Source: Persicaria tinctoria
Taxonomy: Eukaryota > Streptophyta > Magnoliopsida > Caryophyllales > Polygonaceae
NCBI GenBank assembly: GCA_037127255.1
Contig: JBANSL010000001.1
Coordinates: 32,328,001-32,392,000 of the forward strand
Direction of reading: 5' to 3'
DNA: 64,000 bases
Positions within the stretch are counted from its first letter, which is position 1; every line of letters begins with the position of its first letter. The notes beneath the pieces were generated by a model. That model saw only the letters and a list, made by a program, of their open reading frames with translations. It was not told the DNA's origin and made no database searches. This document shows positions 31,555 through 43,725 of the stretch, piece by piece. Both the position numbers and the translations under genes were made by a program.

Positions 31555-32400
31555 AGTATGTTTAGCTCATTAATTGTTTTTTTAGCTTGCTTAGCCCTCT
31601 TAAACGGTCAATGGTCAACGTTGACCGGTCAATGGTCAACCGTTGACCGTTGACCGGTCAACCCATTTTGATTCCAACTTTTTTTTTTTTTTGATGCCAA
31701 CTTCTTTTTTTTTAAGTTATGCCATATTTTACCGTTTTGATGCCAACATTTTTGTGGTGACAATTTTATATAATTGATGGCATAAGAGCTTAAAACGTGG
31801 AATCAAAATATTGTCACCTTATTGTCACTTTTCTAATGAAATGATTGGATGACTTTTTTTAATGCCACTTTTTTAAAACATTGATGACATTTTTTGTGAT
31901 GTCATATTTTACCGTTTTGATGCCAAAATTTTATTACATTTTATTTTCACTCTGATGCCATTTTTCTAATTAAATTATTGGATGACACTTTTTTTAAACT
32001 TTGATGACATTTTTTGTTTACTCTAATGTCACGTTGACCATTGATGCCATTTTGAAAAATTTGTATCACATTAAAGAAAAAAATGTCATCAAAAAATACT
32101 ACTTTGAAAAAATATCATCAAAAATATGGCATCACGGTAAAAAAAAATATTATCAAAAAATTGACATAAAAAAGTGGCATCAAAGTGAAAATAAAATATA
32201 GTAAAATTTTGGCATCAAAACGGTAAAATATGACATCACTAAAAAAAAGTTGGCATCAAAAAAAAAAAAAAAGTTGGCATCAAAATGGGTTGGTCAACGG
32301 TCAACCGTTGACCGGTCAATGGTCAAACGGTTGATCATTGACCAATCCACCCAATTGGGAAGGGGTTAGGGCAAAGCTAATTAAATTGATTTATGAGCTA
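31555..32400. mobile_element. Fold-back element with W-box-rich arms
   Basis: The left arm (about 31561-31700) and right arm (about 32260-32400) are inverted copies. Both contain clusters of GGTCAA/TTGACC (31606-31661 and 32292-32343) followed by ...CCCATTTTGAT(G/T)CCAAC. The interior is itself folded, with many alternating TGATGCCA and TGGCATCA motifs. No coding frame. Borders are approximate and no target duplication was identified. Confidence 0.75.
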
Positions 32401-34028
32401 GGTGACTAATTGAATATTCAAAAAAGGCCCTCTACCAAAATCACCCAAAAAAAAACTCTAATTAGTATTTATTCCAAAATATTTATTTAACAATGAATAA
32501 AAAAAAACTCTAATTAGTATTTATTCCAAAAAAAAAAAACTCTAATAAATCACACTTTGTTTAACTTAGTTTAATATTTATTCCAAAATATGCAAAACCA
32601 AAGAAAAATTGAATGAAGAGTTCATTTCCCCTTTATGAAAAATATGAGTACTTTGATAATGAAACATTTAAGCCACCTATAAAATTTTATAAAGAGGTAC
32701 TTTATCTTACTATTGGAACTCTCCGACTTCAATCATCTTTGAAAATTCATATCATTGCCTTAGTCATAATTGTTAATCATGTTTTAGTTTTAATCATGTT
32801 TAAGGTAAAACTACAAAAGAAAAAAAAATGATACTTTGTTCGTATATGAATATTTGTTCTTTTCTAAAAAATTTCACAAATTTGAAGAGTTTAAAGTAAA
32901 AAGAATATTAATGATCTTTTTAGCAATTTTATTTTCAACACAACAAACATATAATGTTAAGATCAAATTGGCTAATGAACAAATAAGAAGAATATGAGAA
33001 ATTGGAGAATTGATGTAAAAATAATGGAAATCAAAACTAATAAATAGGATGGAGAATAAAATTATAATTGTTGGACATTAAGTATATCTAGAATAATAAA
33101 CACATCAATATCGATCATAATTTTATTTTTACAACTTTTCTAACCTAGACCTTTAAGGCATAGATTGAACATACATATTGAGAAACATTTTTTAAATATT
33201 AAATAATTTAAACCATTTTTAAGTAGTTTTAACAGTGTCAATGCATTAGATTTAAGGATTTTTTTTTTCAATTTCGTTTCTTAACATAGCATATGGAAAA
33301 AAAAAGTTGATAATTTTAAGCTGAGAACAAATGTATAGACTAAAATACGACATACCTATATTCAAAGCTTAAGAAAGTACAAAATAATTTCGAACAATTT
33401 AGTGTTTATAGTTTTTAAATTTATTAAAATCACTCTTTTAAAAATATACAATTAAATTATATATTGATCATACATAATTTACCCTAATGGTTTTAGAAAG
33501 AAAAAAAGAATCATGTTGAACTCCAATACAGAGTTATTTATCAGTGTAAATGTGTAATGGATCAATCGATGAAACCATGTGTGTCCAAATAGTATTGAAT
33601 TAAAAATATTCCAAAACCAATAACATGATACATTAATTGATTAAAAGATCTATAATACACTACTAATTAAAAAAAAGTTACATATACTTAATACGGTGTA
33701 GTTATTTTTGTGGATAATATATAGTTAGGTTATAAAACTTGAACAAATAGAAATCTAATTAATCAAACATTTTAGCTAGCTTAGTGTAGAATAAATAATA
33801 TTATAAATTAAAATAATTAGTAACAGATGTGATTTGATTTGGAAAAAGAAAGCCAATTTTGTAAGGAAAGAAATCACAAATAATAGGATAATAGGAGTAT
33901 ATGATTTGGTAGAAAGATTAAAATGACACAAAAAATCACGGATATAATTTGATTTGGTAATAGAAAGGCAATTTTGCAAGGTAAGAAGTGCATAAATAAT
34001 ATCATTATTACCATAGATAATAGAATAA
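32401..34028. other. AT-rich intergenic, no gene
   Basis: Apart from a short duplication of ACTCTAATTAGTATTTATTCC (about 32455 and 32507), nothing is assignable. Short open frames are random in an A+T-rich background. Confidence 0.6.
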
Positions 34029-34037
34029 TTATTAAAA

Positions 34038-34939
34038 GGCGAAACTAATTAAAATAACCCAACCTTTAAGAGGGTGTTAAAAATATATCTCCACCTTTCA
34101 AATGTAAGATAAATATCCCGACCTTTATAAGTGATGGTAATATAATATCCCAAAATTTTCTCCCCCACAAAAATGATTAGTTTCGCCCCTAAACATTCAA
34201 TTTAATACATATTTAATTTAAATTATTCGATTTAACACGTATTTATAGATTATAATTAAATTTAATCAAAACAAATATAATAAAACAAGTAAATATTTAA
34301 AATATAATTTTCAATATCTTGATTGTGTAAAATATCATTCAAGTTTATTAGATTAAATTAGATTGGTTTTAAAGTTTATCTTAATTTTTTTATTTTGGAT
34401 TTAATAAAAAATAAAAAAAATTTAAATTCTTTTATATATATTTTAATAATAATAATTTACTTCTTATATATAAATGAACACCATTGAATAATCTAAATAA
34501 TTAAATTTTCATTTCAATTTTGTAGTAGCATAAAGTTTATAATTGATAAAATATTCGTCAGTTTTGATAAGTCAAATCACTAGCTAATCATTTACTAATT
34601 GAAAATATGTTATTTTGCTTTAGATTTTTTTTATTTGGCTTGTTATAGATATTATTGAGTTAAAAAAAGATATAAAAAGTTACGTACAAATTAAATCTAA
34701 AACTACAAAAGTTTATTAAATAAACTTTTAAACTCATCTAATTTAATTTTATATATTTTATTTGAATTGAAAATACATGAGTAATACAATACATAAAATA
34801 AGAATTTTATTGGAGAGAAATCATTAGGATATTATATCACCATCACTTATAAAGGTCGGAATATTTATTTTACATTTGAAAGGTTGAGATATATTTTTAA
34901 CACCTTCTTAAAGGTTGGGTTATTTTAATTAGTTTCGCC
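34038..34939. mobile_element. Mutator-like MITE, 902 bp, 9-bp target duplication
   Basis: Terminal inverted repeats of about 115 bp, roughly 95 percent alike by eye, begin GGCGAAACTAATTAAAATAA. TTATTAAAA flanks both sides (34029-34037 and 34940-34948). Long TIRs plus a 9-bp duplication are diagnostic of the Mutator superfamily. The interior is AT-rich without coding capacity. Confidence 0.95.
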
Positions 34940-35072
34940 TTATTAAAATAAATAAATTAAAAATAGGTGAAAAAAATGAACAGGTGGCACAATATTTAAT
35001 TGTTAAAAAAAGGCGGGAAATTTTTTAACCACAGTGCGACACGTGGCAGAACAGCTACTACTTTAGTATTGT

Positions 35073-35105
35073 ACTAGTGTAATACCCGTGCCTTGAAGGC
35101 ACGGG
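35073..35105 (-). mobile_element. Helitron-like 3' end with strong hairpin
   Basis: On the minus strand the palindrome CCCGTGCCTT/AAGGCACGGG (35085-35105) is followed by about 7 nt, then CTAG and T (35077-35073). This is the best-formed Helitron-type terminus in the window. Confidence 0.6.
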
Positions 35106-35872
35106 AGTTTGATCCATTTTAATTTGAACATCATTTTATATATCTATATCTATAATAGTACTATATTAATATATACTTGTTTATAACAAAAATATGTACG
35201 TATAAAGTTTTTTTTTGTAATTTATAAATTAGTTGGAAAGAGATACAATACAAAATTTTAAAATGATTTAATAAGGTAAAGTAGTAATAATACTCAAACA
35301 CACCACCTAATATAATTGAAATAAATACTCCGTATATAATTATTGTCATAAGCACATGATTGTGCGAATACTTTTGAAGTTATGTAGATATACATAACTT
35401 ATTCATTATTTTCATTAGAAAGACGGCTAGAAAGAGAGGGAAATTAATAGTGAAAATAAAGGTAAGATGGTAAATATAAAAAGATCCTAAAAGGTAGAAA
35501 AGTGATCTAAGAAGCCTCATCTAAGATGTAAAATAATCATTAGTAATGCTTGTAAGTCTTAAAATATTATTTATTTTTCGATAGTCATTTAAGATGTCTA
35601 AAATAAGTAAATTGTAAGAAAAAAACTTTTCAAAAATAAGTAAAATAAGTAAATTGTAAGAAAAAAACATCCCTTATTAATATCGATTAATAAGAAAAGA
35701 AACTTTTGATTAGTATAAAAATAGGAAACAAATATGTTCAAAATATGAAACGTGTATTTTAAAATTTCAGCAATAATATTGACCAATAAGAAAATACCAT
35801 TTGAATAAAAAAAAATTAAGTTTAATTGTGGGCGTGACATGTCAGCAAAATGCCAGCAGAATTAGTATTATT

Positions 35873-35901
35873 ACTAGTCTATTCCCCGTTCTTTGCACGG
35901 A
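35873..35901 (-). mobile_element. Helitron-like 3' end, degenerate
   Basis: CCGT...ACGG (about 35886-35900) precedes CTAG and T (35877-35873) on the minus strand, in the same layout as 35073-35105. The stem is imperfect. 35106-35872 between the two ends, and 35902-37659 beyond, contain no recognisable gene. Confidence 0.4.
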
Positions 35902-37848
35902 TTTAACGTAAAATATTATAGATTATAAAATTATAATACTTATTTTCATATTTAATTATAAAGAAATATTAACAATAAAAAGATAAATAAAGTATATTCA
36001 TCTACAAACAAAAATGATAATCTAAATCTTATGAGAATTTTTATATATTTTAACAATAACAAAATTATTTGAATTACTGGATTATTTTTTAAATGAAATT
36101 AAAGATCCGTCATTAATTAAAAATCATCAATTTCAAACAAATCCAAAATAAATTTAATAGGTAAAGAAAAATTATGAAAATATAAATGAGTAGAAAGTAG
36201 AAATATATCTAATTCGATAGAGAAAATAGGCAATTAATTAAATTGTCCGCTCTCCTAACAAAAAATTTGTTGTGCAAGCTCAAAAATCTCTAGCATTGGG
36301 CACCAAATTATTCAAAATGAATCTCAACACATTTCTCAAAAGAGTTTTTATTCTATATGTAATGAATGTAACAATTTATCAATCAAAATCCACAAAGATA
36401 TATATCAAAAAATCATCTCATGCTAATTGGCCGAAAATTGCCTCCACCTCTATCACGTCTGATGTAAGATTGGACCCATTTGAATAGCTCTCACAACCGT
36501 GACCACTAATGTACCTTTCACCCTCCACATCTAAAATAATACTTTCAATATCACACCCATTATATTTGTCAATCGAGTCATAACAATTGAATTTTATGAA
36601 TCTTTTAATTGGTTTTCGTCATTTGACAATACTTTCCCCCGACATGGCAATGTATGATGTGTGACTCTCTTTGGACGATTGAATTTCCGACTTAATTCAT
36701 AAACACCATGCTTGAAGACTCTTTATGACTCGTGGTTCACCCCTTGTAAGAGGACGACATTTATGAATCCACTAAATACCATATATCAAGTTGTCAAACC
36801 AGGTTGCACACTATAGCAACAATATAATGTAACCAGTTATTTACCCTACTATATCAAAATTAGTAAATCTTGACTCAAAATCTCAAATCGACCTAGGTCG
36901 CAAATTATCTTACCAAGAACACTCCTTCAACTAAACCATTATTTTATTTTGATATTTTAAGGATGAAAATCTTAAAGTTGTTGTTACACAAACAAATGTA
37001 TCACAATTCTCATTTCAAGATTAAAATTATTTTAGATTGTTTTGTTACTATATATAAAAAATATTAGAAAAATAAAGTTCTGATGTTGTTGTATATTTAT
37101 TCACAAATGTAGTACACTGAATCAAATAAACCATCAACATGTGTATAAAATAATTTACAATGAATAAAAAATGATTGAACTTTTAAAAAATAAAAAAAAT
37201 TGATTGGAAATATATTTTTATATTGAAAGATGGATTAAAACATAAAATTAAACTTGACCAAGCATGGTATAAGACTTACTTGATTTGCAAAAAAAAAAAA
37301 AAAAAACCTACAGAATGACTTCACAAATGTTAGCTACATTATGATATAATTTATTATTTTTAAATTGTTCTAGTATTGAAATCTTAATTTTTTAAAAAAA
37401 TAAATACGTTAAATGAATAATGAAACAAATCCAGTGAGTGGATTATAATGTATTAATTTCTTATTTCAAAATTCTATCAAAAAAGTTACCAATTATAAAA
37501 GATATACATGTATATACAAATATTGAAATAGAGAAATAAAAGTTAAATATGTGACAAAATAGGAGGATACTTCAAAAAAAAAAAACATACACTTTTTATC
37601 GTATTGAATATTTTTTTAAATTACATATTTTAAATGAAATCTTATATTAACAAAAAAAAGAAAACATTTGTAAAATAGGCACTTTATTTGGACGTTTTTG
37701 CAAAATGCCCGCGTTTTCGGACAATTTAGTAAAATGTCCACAGTATATACTGTCCTCACGCGTTTTCTCTCTCCTCAGACTCGGCACCTCCGGACCTCTC
37801 TTCTCTCGCCCTCTCGATCGGTTCTCTCGAGACGCCGGAATCCGCCTC

Positions 37849-38407
37849 CTATGGCGGTGAGATCGAGCGACCTCCTCCTGTTCGCCGCCGCCGCTCCTCC
37901 TCCCTCCTGCTCTTCAATCGCGTCGGATCTCAGATCTGCTTTTCCGACTCGTCTTCCCTCCCTCTCAGATGTCGGCCGCCTCTTCATCCCGATCTACTTC
38001 CCGTCTCTCCGGCTTTCGAAGGCGCCACCGAGCGGAGCTGAGGGGGCTGTACCAGTGGTGGCAGGCCAAGCATATCAATTTCAGATCTTCTTCCGGTGCC
38101 GATGAGCCAGATTTCTCCTTCCTCCAATCCCCTTGTCTAACCAACCCTACCGCCGGAGCTCAGACGCTGATTAGCAACGCCAAGCAGGTACCTTCGCTTC
38201 GATTGCTCGTTTGTTTTGATTTAGATGCTCAATTCGACTTCTGCTATATTGTTCAGATGCTCAATTGCATCTCTGTGTAGGCTTACTCTTGATGATAGTG
38301 TTACAATTGTTTCTCTAAGCCAAGATTAAGAGAGGGGTGAAGCTTGCTAAGAAGGAGGGACAGTCGGTGGCTGTTGGCCAAAAGAATGATGGACCGACTA
38401 CAGATGG
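37849..38407 (+). pseudogene. Unrecognised GC-rich 5' exons inside the MULE
   Basis: A GC-rich block with ATG at 37849 (MAVRSSDLLLFAAAAPPPSC) and another frame from 37969 ends at donor-like AAGCAG/GTACC (38187). A second short exon (IKRGVKLAKKEGQSVAVGQ, about 38323-38407) ends at GATG/GTATGC. Together they look like the first two exons of a host gene, but no family is recognised. Frames do not join cleanly over the whole block. The MULE's outward-facing end could act as promoter. Confidence 0.35.
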
Positions 38408-39382
38408 TATGCTGTCGCGATTTCGAATGTGTTCCAATCTCTTATCTTTGTAATTGTGAAATTATATTTTTGTTCTGGTTGGGGTTTTAATTCACAATAT
38501 TGATACTGTTAGTAGTGTATATGCAACATGGCTGATGAATGGAGTACCAAACACAAATTTATGACCAACACTTTGCAAATGTGTGCTTAGAGGATGTCAC
38601 TGATGCAACTCAGCTTTTCTTGTCTGATTCGTCATAATTACTTATTAGCCTTGGTTATGTTGGTTGTTAGTAATGATCTTTGGTAATTTCATCTCTGGTT
38701 TAGAATCTGACTGGCCAATCATTGTTGTTACCTTAATTAACAGATTGTATGAAGTTTATATCATTATATGCTTAAAAAGAAGTGATTAGATTCTCTACTG
38801 AAGCACATTTTTCTTTGATAAGTCTGTGATGCAAATGGAAATTCAGATTCAACTCAGAATGGAGTTTTCATAGTCCTAATCTGTTGTTATCTATAGTGGC
38901 AAGGAATTCTGCAACCATTAAAATCCATGTTGTGTTTGTTACAAAAGCATCAGGAGAAAAACTGAGTAAATATGCTGGCCAGGACAACGTCGAGGTTTGG
39001 TTGTTCCCAGCTTTGAAGACGCAGCATGGTCGATAAGGGCCATATAATACTTATAGTGGCAGGGAATTCGAGTATTGCCTTGCAAACACAGTAAGTCCCC
39101 CCTTATCTTAAAATTTCTCGCGTTCGTCGCTTTTCTGATATAGGCATGGCATCTCCTTCAATTTATTGTAATTGAATGAACTTAGTTCGAAAAGGGCAGC
39201 TGACTTGGATTCATTCTGACTGTTTTGGTCCAATGATTTGGAATTTATACTCACCGGGCCATATAATACCTATTAATTCTTGCAGCTGCAAGATAAATTC
39301 CAAGTGGATCTTTAGTTTGGTGTTTAGGTTAATTAGTTACCTTTATAGGTTAATTAGTTAGGAAAAAAAAAGATAAATTCTG
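38408..39382. other. Intron-like, no gene assigned
   Basis: AT-rich, intron-like sequence between captured pieces. A short frame (KASGEKLSKYAGQDNVEVWL, near 38945-39010) looks coding but was not matched to a family. Confidence 0.35.
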
Positions 39383-39559
39383 AGTTGTGCAACTCTAGGA
39401 CCGGGTTGTGCAACTCTAGGACCGGGTTGTGCAACTCTAGGACCGGGTTGTGCAACTCTAGGACCGGGTTGTGCAACTCTAGGACCGGGTTGTGCAACTC
39501 TAGGACCGGGTTGTGCAACTCTAGGACCGGGTTGTGCAACTCTAGGACCGAGTTGTGCA
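39383..39559. repeat. 21-bp minisatellite, eight copies
   Basis: Unit GTTGTGCAACTCTAGGACCG plus G is repeated eight times with almost no change and followed by a partial copy. Because 21 is a multiple of three, both minus-strand frames stay open (HNPVLEL repeats), which is an artefact. The core TTGTGCAA is a palindrome. Confidence 0.97.
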
Positions 39560-39824
39560 TTTGAAATTTGAAGCTTTGGTTGAGTTCTTATTTGCAGATC
39601 ATCCAAGCATGATATTTAGACAGATCGTTATCTTATATTCCACAAAAGGAAGCTATAAATAAGAAGTTTCCACAAAAGGAATGCTTGGCTAGACAAATTG
39701 TCATCTTTGCTGCAGTCAACTTGCTACTGACTCTGTTTAGGTTTTCTTTGGATTTATTATTCTTTGGTGCTATTCACAATGTCGAGCTATTTTAAGCCTA
39801 TAATATATGCTACCTTATTTGCAG

Positions 39825-40572
39825 ATAATGACAGAAGTGCATGGCCTTCAGCATATCAGTGGTCCTGATCCAAATTACAATGATATTTTTTTTGGTGCAG
39901 GAAGGTATACAGCTGAATGCTAATAATTTCTCCATAAGTTTTCATTTGTCTCAACTACCAACTGTTTGTAGCTGTAACATTTTCTGTTTCCTCAGTGATG
40001 TTTCAGAACTCTCAAAATCCTTTCCAGCGGTTGACTTGGTGTTTGGAAATGGTCAAAAACTCTCACTGTCGCCAGAGAACTATTTATTTCAGGTAAATGA
40101 GATCTTTGTAGACCTTTAACTGCATTCTATTATTGTCTGTCAATGTGATGACCCCTTTTTTCTAATTATATGAATTTGTTTCTTTCTTGAAGCATTCAAA
40201 GGTGCGAGGTGCATATTGCCTGGGTATCTTCCAGAATGGAAATGATCCAACTACTTTATTGGGAGGTAATAATCTCAAGTGTATGCTCTTTTTAGTTCTG
40301 ATAGTGATTTTCTTTCAGCTTCTTTTATCCTGCATATTTCTCCATTCATCTCTTTTTTGCCTTTATTTTTCTGTAGGGATAATTGTCCGGAACACTCTTG
40401 TGACTTATGACCGTGAACGTTAGAGGATTGGCTTCTGGAAGACAAATTGTTCGGAGTTATGGGAACGACTTCGTATTAAAGATGCTTCAGCAGCACCTTC
40501 AACTAAAGGCGAAGAGGGTTTTACAGAGACTGGAACTGCATCAGCCCCTAACAGACCATCATTTCATCCTGG
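39825..40572 (+). pseudogene. Aspartic protease (A1 family), C-terminal exons
   Basis: Four exons with GT-AG borders. 39825-39904 gives MTEVHGLQHISGPDPNYNDI. 39996-40092 gives DVSELSKSFPAVDLVFGNGQ then KLSLSPENYLFQ. 40193-40265 gives HSKVRGAYCLGIFQNGNDPT then TLLGG. 40377 on gives IIVRNTLVTYDRER, TAG, then RIGFWKTNCSELWERL. This is the C-terminal lobe of a plant pepsin-like protease (At3g50050/At5g43100 type, from memory). The TAG at 40421-40423 is a nonsense change, and a few codons around a conserved Cys are lost (DIFFGAG). Both catalytic Asp regions are absent, so no activity is possible. Confidence 0.88.
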
Positions 40573-40810
40573 TATAGTTCTATAAATGTTATTACTAGTT
40601 TCTGAAGTAGTTTACTTAGTACTATTGAAACTTCCACGCCTGTCCTAAATGTGCTAAACTTTCAAACATCATATGCTAGTTATTGTTATCTTTATCAGAT
40701 GTCTGATCAGTTTTCAAACTTTCAAATTTTTTCTTCCTATTCTTAGTAAGCTAGAAGTACTTCATTCATCAAACAATAGGGTGATGGACTTATGTTCATA
40801 GCTGTTTTAG

Positions 40811-40890
40811 ATTTCTTCAACTGGAACAAAGTCAAAATACGTTACTGTGATGGGGCATCTTTGGCTGGACATCCTGAAAATGAGTTCCAT
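40811..40890 (+). pseudogene. Pectin acetylesterase, single captured exon
   Basis: Between acceptor TTTTAG (40805-40810) and donor GTAAGT (40891) the exon reads [20 protein letters not shown] then HPENEFH. FxNWN(K/R)VK(I/V)RYCDG is a signature of plant pectin acetylesterases (CE13, PF03283), which remove acetyl groups from cell-wall pectin. The catalytic Ser/Asp/His regions are not here. It lies between exons of two unrelated genes in the same direction. Confidence 0.8.
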
Positions 40891-41073
40891 GTAAGTTCGG
40901 TTGTGCTTGTGAAATCATTTTGTGTTGTCTGTTTGGACATTACTTTCTATTGGGTTTTCCCTTATTATAGAAGGGAATTTGTGAAGTCTCCTGATCACCA
41001 AAGTTGCTCATTACTATGTTTGTGTATCTATATTGATTTTGAATATTTTCTTCTCTGAAATTTCAATCTGCAG

Positions 41074-41500
41074 AACATGACAGTGAATATTGCGCCCTTC
41101 GACAAGCTGTGAAGGAACATCGTTCTACTATGAACTCGTATTACAAAGCTGTAAGAAGCTTAGTTTAAAGAACTACTGCACAATTAAGATGTAGTTGTGG
41201 ACTTCAAGACTTGTAGTTTTAGGTTCTGTAATGCAATTCTTGTGCTTTCATAATAGGCTGCGGAAGCATTTGCCAAGGGTGACTATGCTCGATCAAGAGC
41301 GTTGGCTGATAAGGTCAGTTTCATCATACTGCCGAGCCCTAGCTGTAAACAAAGCTGATCCCCTATTACCTTCTTCTCAATCATGATGTTTTCCATTATA
41401 GGGCCAGTACTTTTACCTGAAGGCGCGTGAAGCCAACGAGGAATCGGCAAAAAGAATGTTGCATCCTTTTGTCTTACTGACACGAGTCTTTCGTGTCTAG
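41074..41500 (+). pseudogene. DUF1771 (Smr-associated) protein, exon fragments
   Basis: Exons 41074-41150 (EYCALRQAVKEHRSTMNSYY), 41257-41313 (AAEAFAKGDYARSRALADK) and 41402 on (GQYFYLKAREANEESAKRML) join in frame across GT-AG introns. They form most of a DUF1771 domain, which in plants precedes a C-terminal Smr nuclease-like domain (At5g58720-type proteins). The frame ends at a TAG after FRV, and a neighbouring frame continues briefly (SVDEEATEPKTPYHPMIDDE). No Smr domain is seen. Confidence 0.78.
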
Positions 41501-41885
41501 CAGTGTGGATGAGGAGGCTACAGAGCCCAAGACTCCTTACCATCCAATGATTGATGACGAAGGTATGCAGTTTTAACTCTTTACCAATTTTTTCATAGCT
41601 TTTATTCTTCTGTAATATATCATGTACTTTCAATTACTGAAGTATGTTTGATTTTGCTTTACTAGTTTATGTTTCCGATCCTTACAAGTTTTAGTTGGGT
41701 AGAGCAGAATTCAGACCCTAGGATCGAAGAAAGCTAGCATGGAGGCCAACCGATGTTTCGAGCGAAGACAAGAAAAGGCATCCAGAAAAATCTTCAAATC
41801 CTGCTGAATCTACAGAGCTAGATTTTTGTATTGAGTGTAACAGAGGGGGTGGAGTTTTGATTTGTAGCGTCAGTAGCTATATCTT

Positions 41886-41985
41886 CAAAGTGCTAACATG
41901 GTCTTACAAAGTACCAGCAGACCTAACAAAGTGCTGACATGATCTTACAAAGTACCAGCAGACCTTACAAAGTGCTGACATGGTC
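41886..41985. repeat. 41-bp tandem repeat, 2.4 copies
   Basis: Unit starts CAAAGTGCTGACATG at 41886, 41927 and 41968. AAAGTGCTGACAT recurs near 43855-43885, so the motif is dispersed in the MULE's 3' half. Confidence 0.92.
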
Positions 41986-42099
41986 AGTGATGTTTTGGAC
42001 ATCATGTCATGGACTAGTTAACTGGATTTTCAATTCTTGTAAAATTGAAGAGATGTATGTTCTTGAATCAACTCATGATATCATAAAGTGAACAAATTA

Positions 42100-43560
42100 G
42101 ATTAAAAAGTGCAACTTAAATTTGCACAACATAAACTTAAATTTGCACAAAAAAAAGTATTGAAACGAAAAAAAAAACGAAAAAAATATATTATATTTGC
42201 ACAACAAAATGTTATATTTGCACAACTTATGGTTAAATTTGCACAACGTACTCTTATATTTGCACGACAAAATGTTTAAAAAAACAAAAAAAAAACTAGA
42301 CTTGGGTCATATTTGCTCAACATAAACATAATCTTATTTTTGCTCAACAATAGATTATATTTGCACAACAATTGAAACTCTGTGAAATTGTTTTCAACAT
42401 GATCTTATTTTCTTAAAATATAATTTCATATTTTCTCAATAAATTATTGCACAACATGCTCTTATTTTTGCTCATCAATACTTTATTTTTGCACAACATT
42501 CGAGACTTGTGAAATTGTCTCTCAACATGATCTTATTTATTGTAAATATAATTTTATACTTTTTAATAGATTATTGCACAACATGGTCTTACTTTTGCTC
42601 ATCAATAGACAATAATTGCACAACATGGGGGATTGGTGAAATTTTGCTCAACATCATCTTATTTTTGCTCAACAATAGGTTATTTTTGCCCAACAATCGA
42701 GACTTTTGAAATTGTAAGAGTTGCACGCCTCTGTTTTAAGAGTTATACGCCTCTGTTGTAAGAGTTGCACGACTCTGTTTAAAGAGTTGCACGACTCTGT
42801 TGTAAGAGTTGCACGACTCTGTTGTAAGAGTTGCACGCCTCTTATTATTGCACAACATGCTCTTATTTTTGCTCATCAATACTTTATTTTTGCACAATAT
42901 GGGGATTGATGGAAATGTGCTCAACATGATCTTACTTTTTGTAAATATAATTTTATATTTTTTTAATAGATTATTGCACAACATGATCTTATTTTTAATC
43001 ATCGATAGACAATAATTGCACAACACTGGGGATTGGTGAAATTTTGTTCAACATCATCTTATTTTTGCTCAAATATAGGTTATTTTTGCACAACAATCGA
43101 GACTTGTGAATTTGTTTTCAACAGAATCTTATTTTCTCTCAATATAATTTCATACTTTCTCAATAAATTATTTCACAACATGTTCTTATTTTTGCTCATC
43201 AATACTTTATTTTTTGCACAACATTCGAGACTTGTGAAATTGTGTCTCAACATTATCTTACTTTTTGTAAATATAATTTTATACTTTTTTAATAGATTAT
43301 TGCACAACATGGTCTTATTTTTGCTCATCAATAAACAATAATTGCACAACATGGGCGATTGGTGAAATTTTGCTCAACATCATCTTATTTTTGCTTAATT
43401 ATAGGTTATTTTTGCACAAAAATTGAGACTTGTGAATTTGTTTTCAACATGATCTAATTTTTTCTCAATATAATTTCATATTTTCTCAATAAATTATTGC
43501 ACAACATGCTCTTATTTTTGCTCATCAATACTTTATTTTTGCACAACTAGTGGTGAAAAT
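42100..43560. repeat. Array rich in TTGCACAAC, about 327-bp higher-order unit
   Basis: CTCATCAATACTTTATTTTTGC recurs at about 42473, 42868, 43194 and 43522, giving units of about 327 bp. The first interval is enlarged by a 22-bp minisatellite. Each unit has several shorter modules (TTGCACAAC, TTATTTTTGCTCA). No coding function: frames are low-complexity. Confidence 0.9.
42717..42842. repeat. 22-bp minisatellite, six copies
   Basis: Unit AGAGTTGCACGACTCTGTTG plus TA, with variants GCCTCT/GACTCT. It shares GAGTTGCAC with the 21-bp minisatellite at 39383 (in reverse complement GTGCAACTC), suggesting a common seed sequence. Confidence 0.93.
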
Positions 43561-43564
43561 TAGT

Positions 43565-43672
43565 GCTGACACTGATATTAGTTACAATTAGTGCTGACAC
43601 TAATATTAGTTAAAGTTAGTGTTGACAATGATATTAGTTATAATTAGTGCTGACACTGATATTAGTTGCACA
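43565..43672. repeat. 28-bp tandem repeat, about 3.8 copies
   Basis: Unit GCTGACACTGATATTAGTTA plus 8 nt starts at 43565, 43593, 43621 and 43649, with point differences. Confidence 0.92.
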
Positions 43673-43725
43673 ACATGAAAGATAGGTAAAAATTTGTAAA
43701 TTACTATAATTATTATATAAACTTT

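Noticed and set aside
37660..37668. A 9-bp target duplication for the large MULE (AAAGAAAAC against ATAGAAAAA)
   Set aside because: Only seven of nine bases match, in A-rich sequence; too weak to claim.
39383..39559. CRISPR-like regular repeat
   Set aside because: Units are contiguous without unique spacers and the genome is a plant; it is a minisatellite.
39354..39606. Two overlapping minus-strand frames with HNPVLEL-type repeats
   Set aside because: They are translations of a 21-bp minisatellite; a unit divisible by three keeps several frames open.
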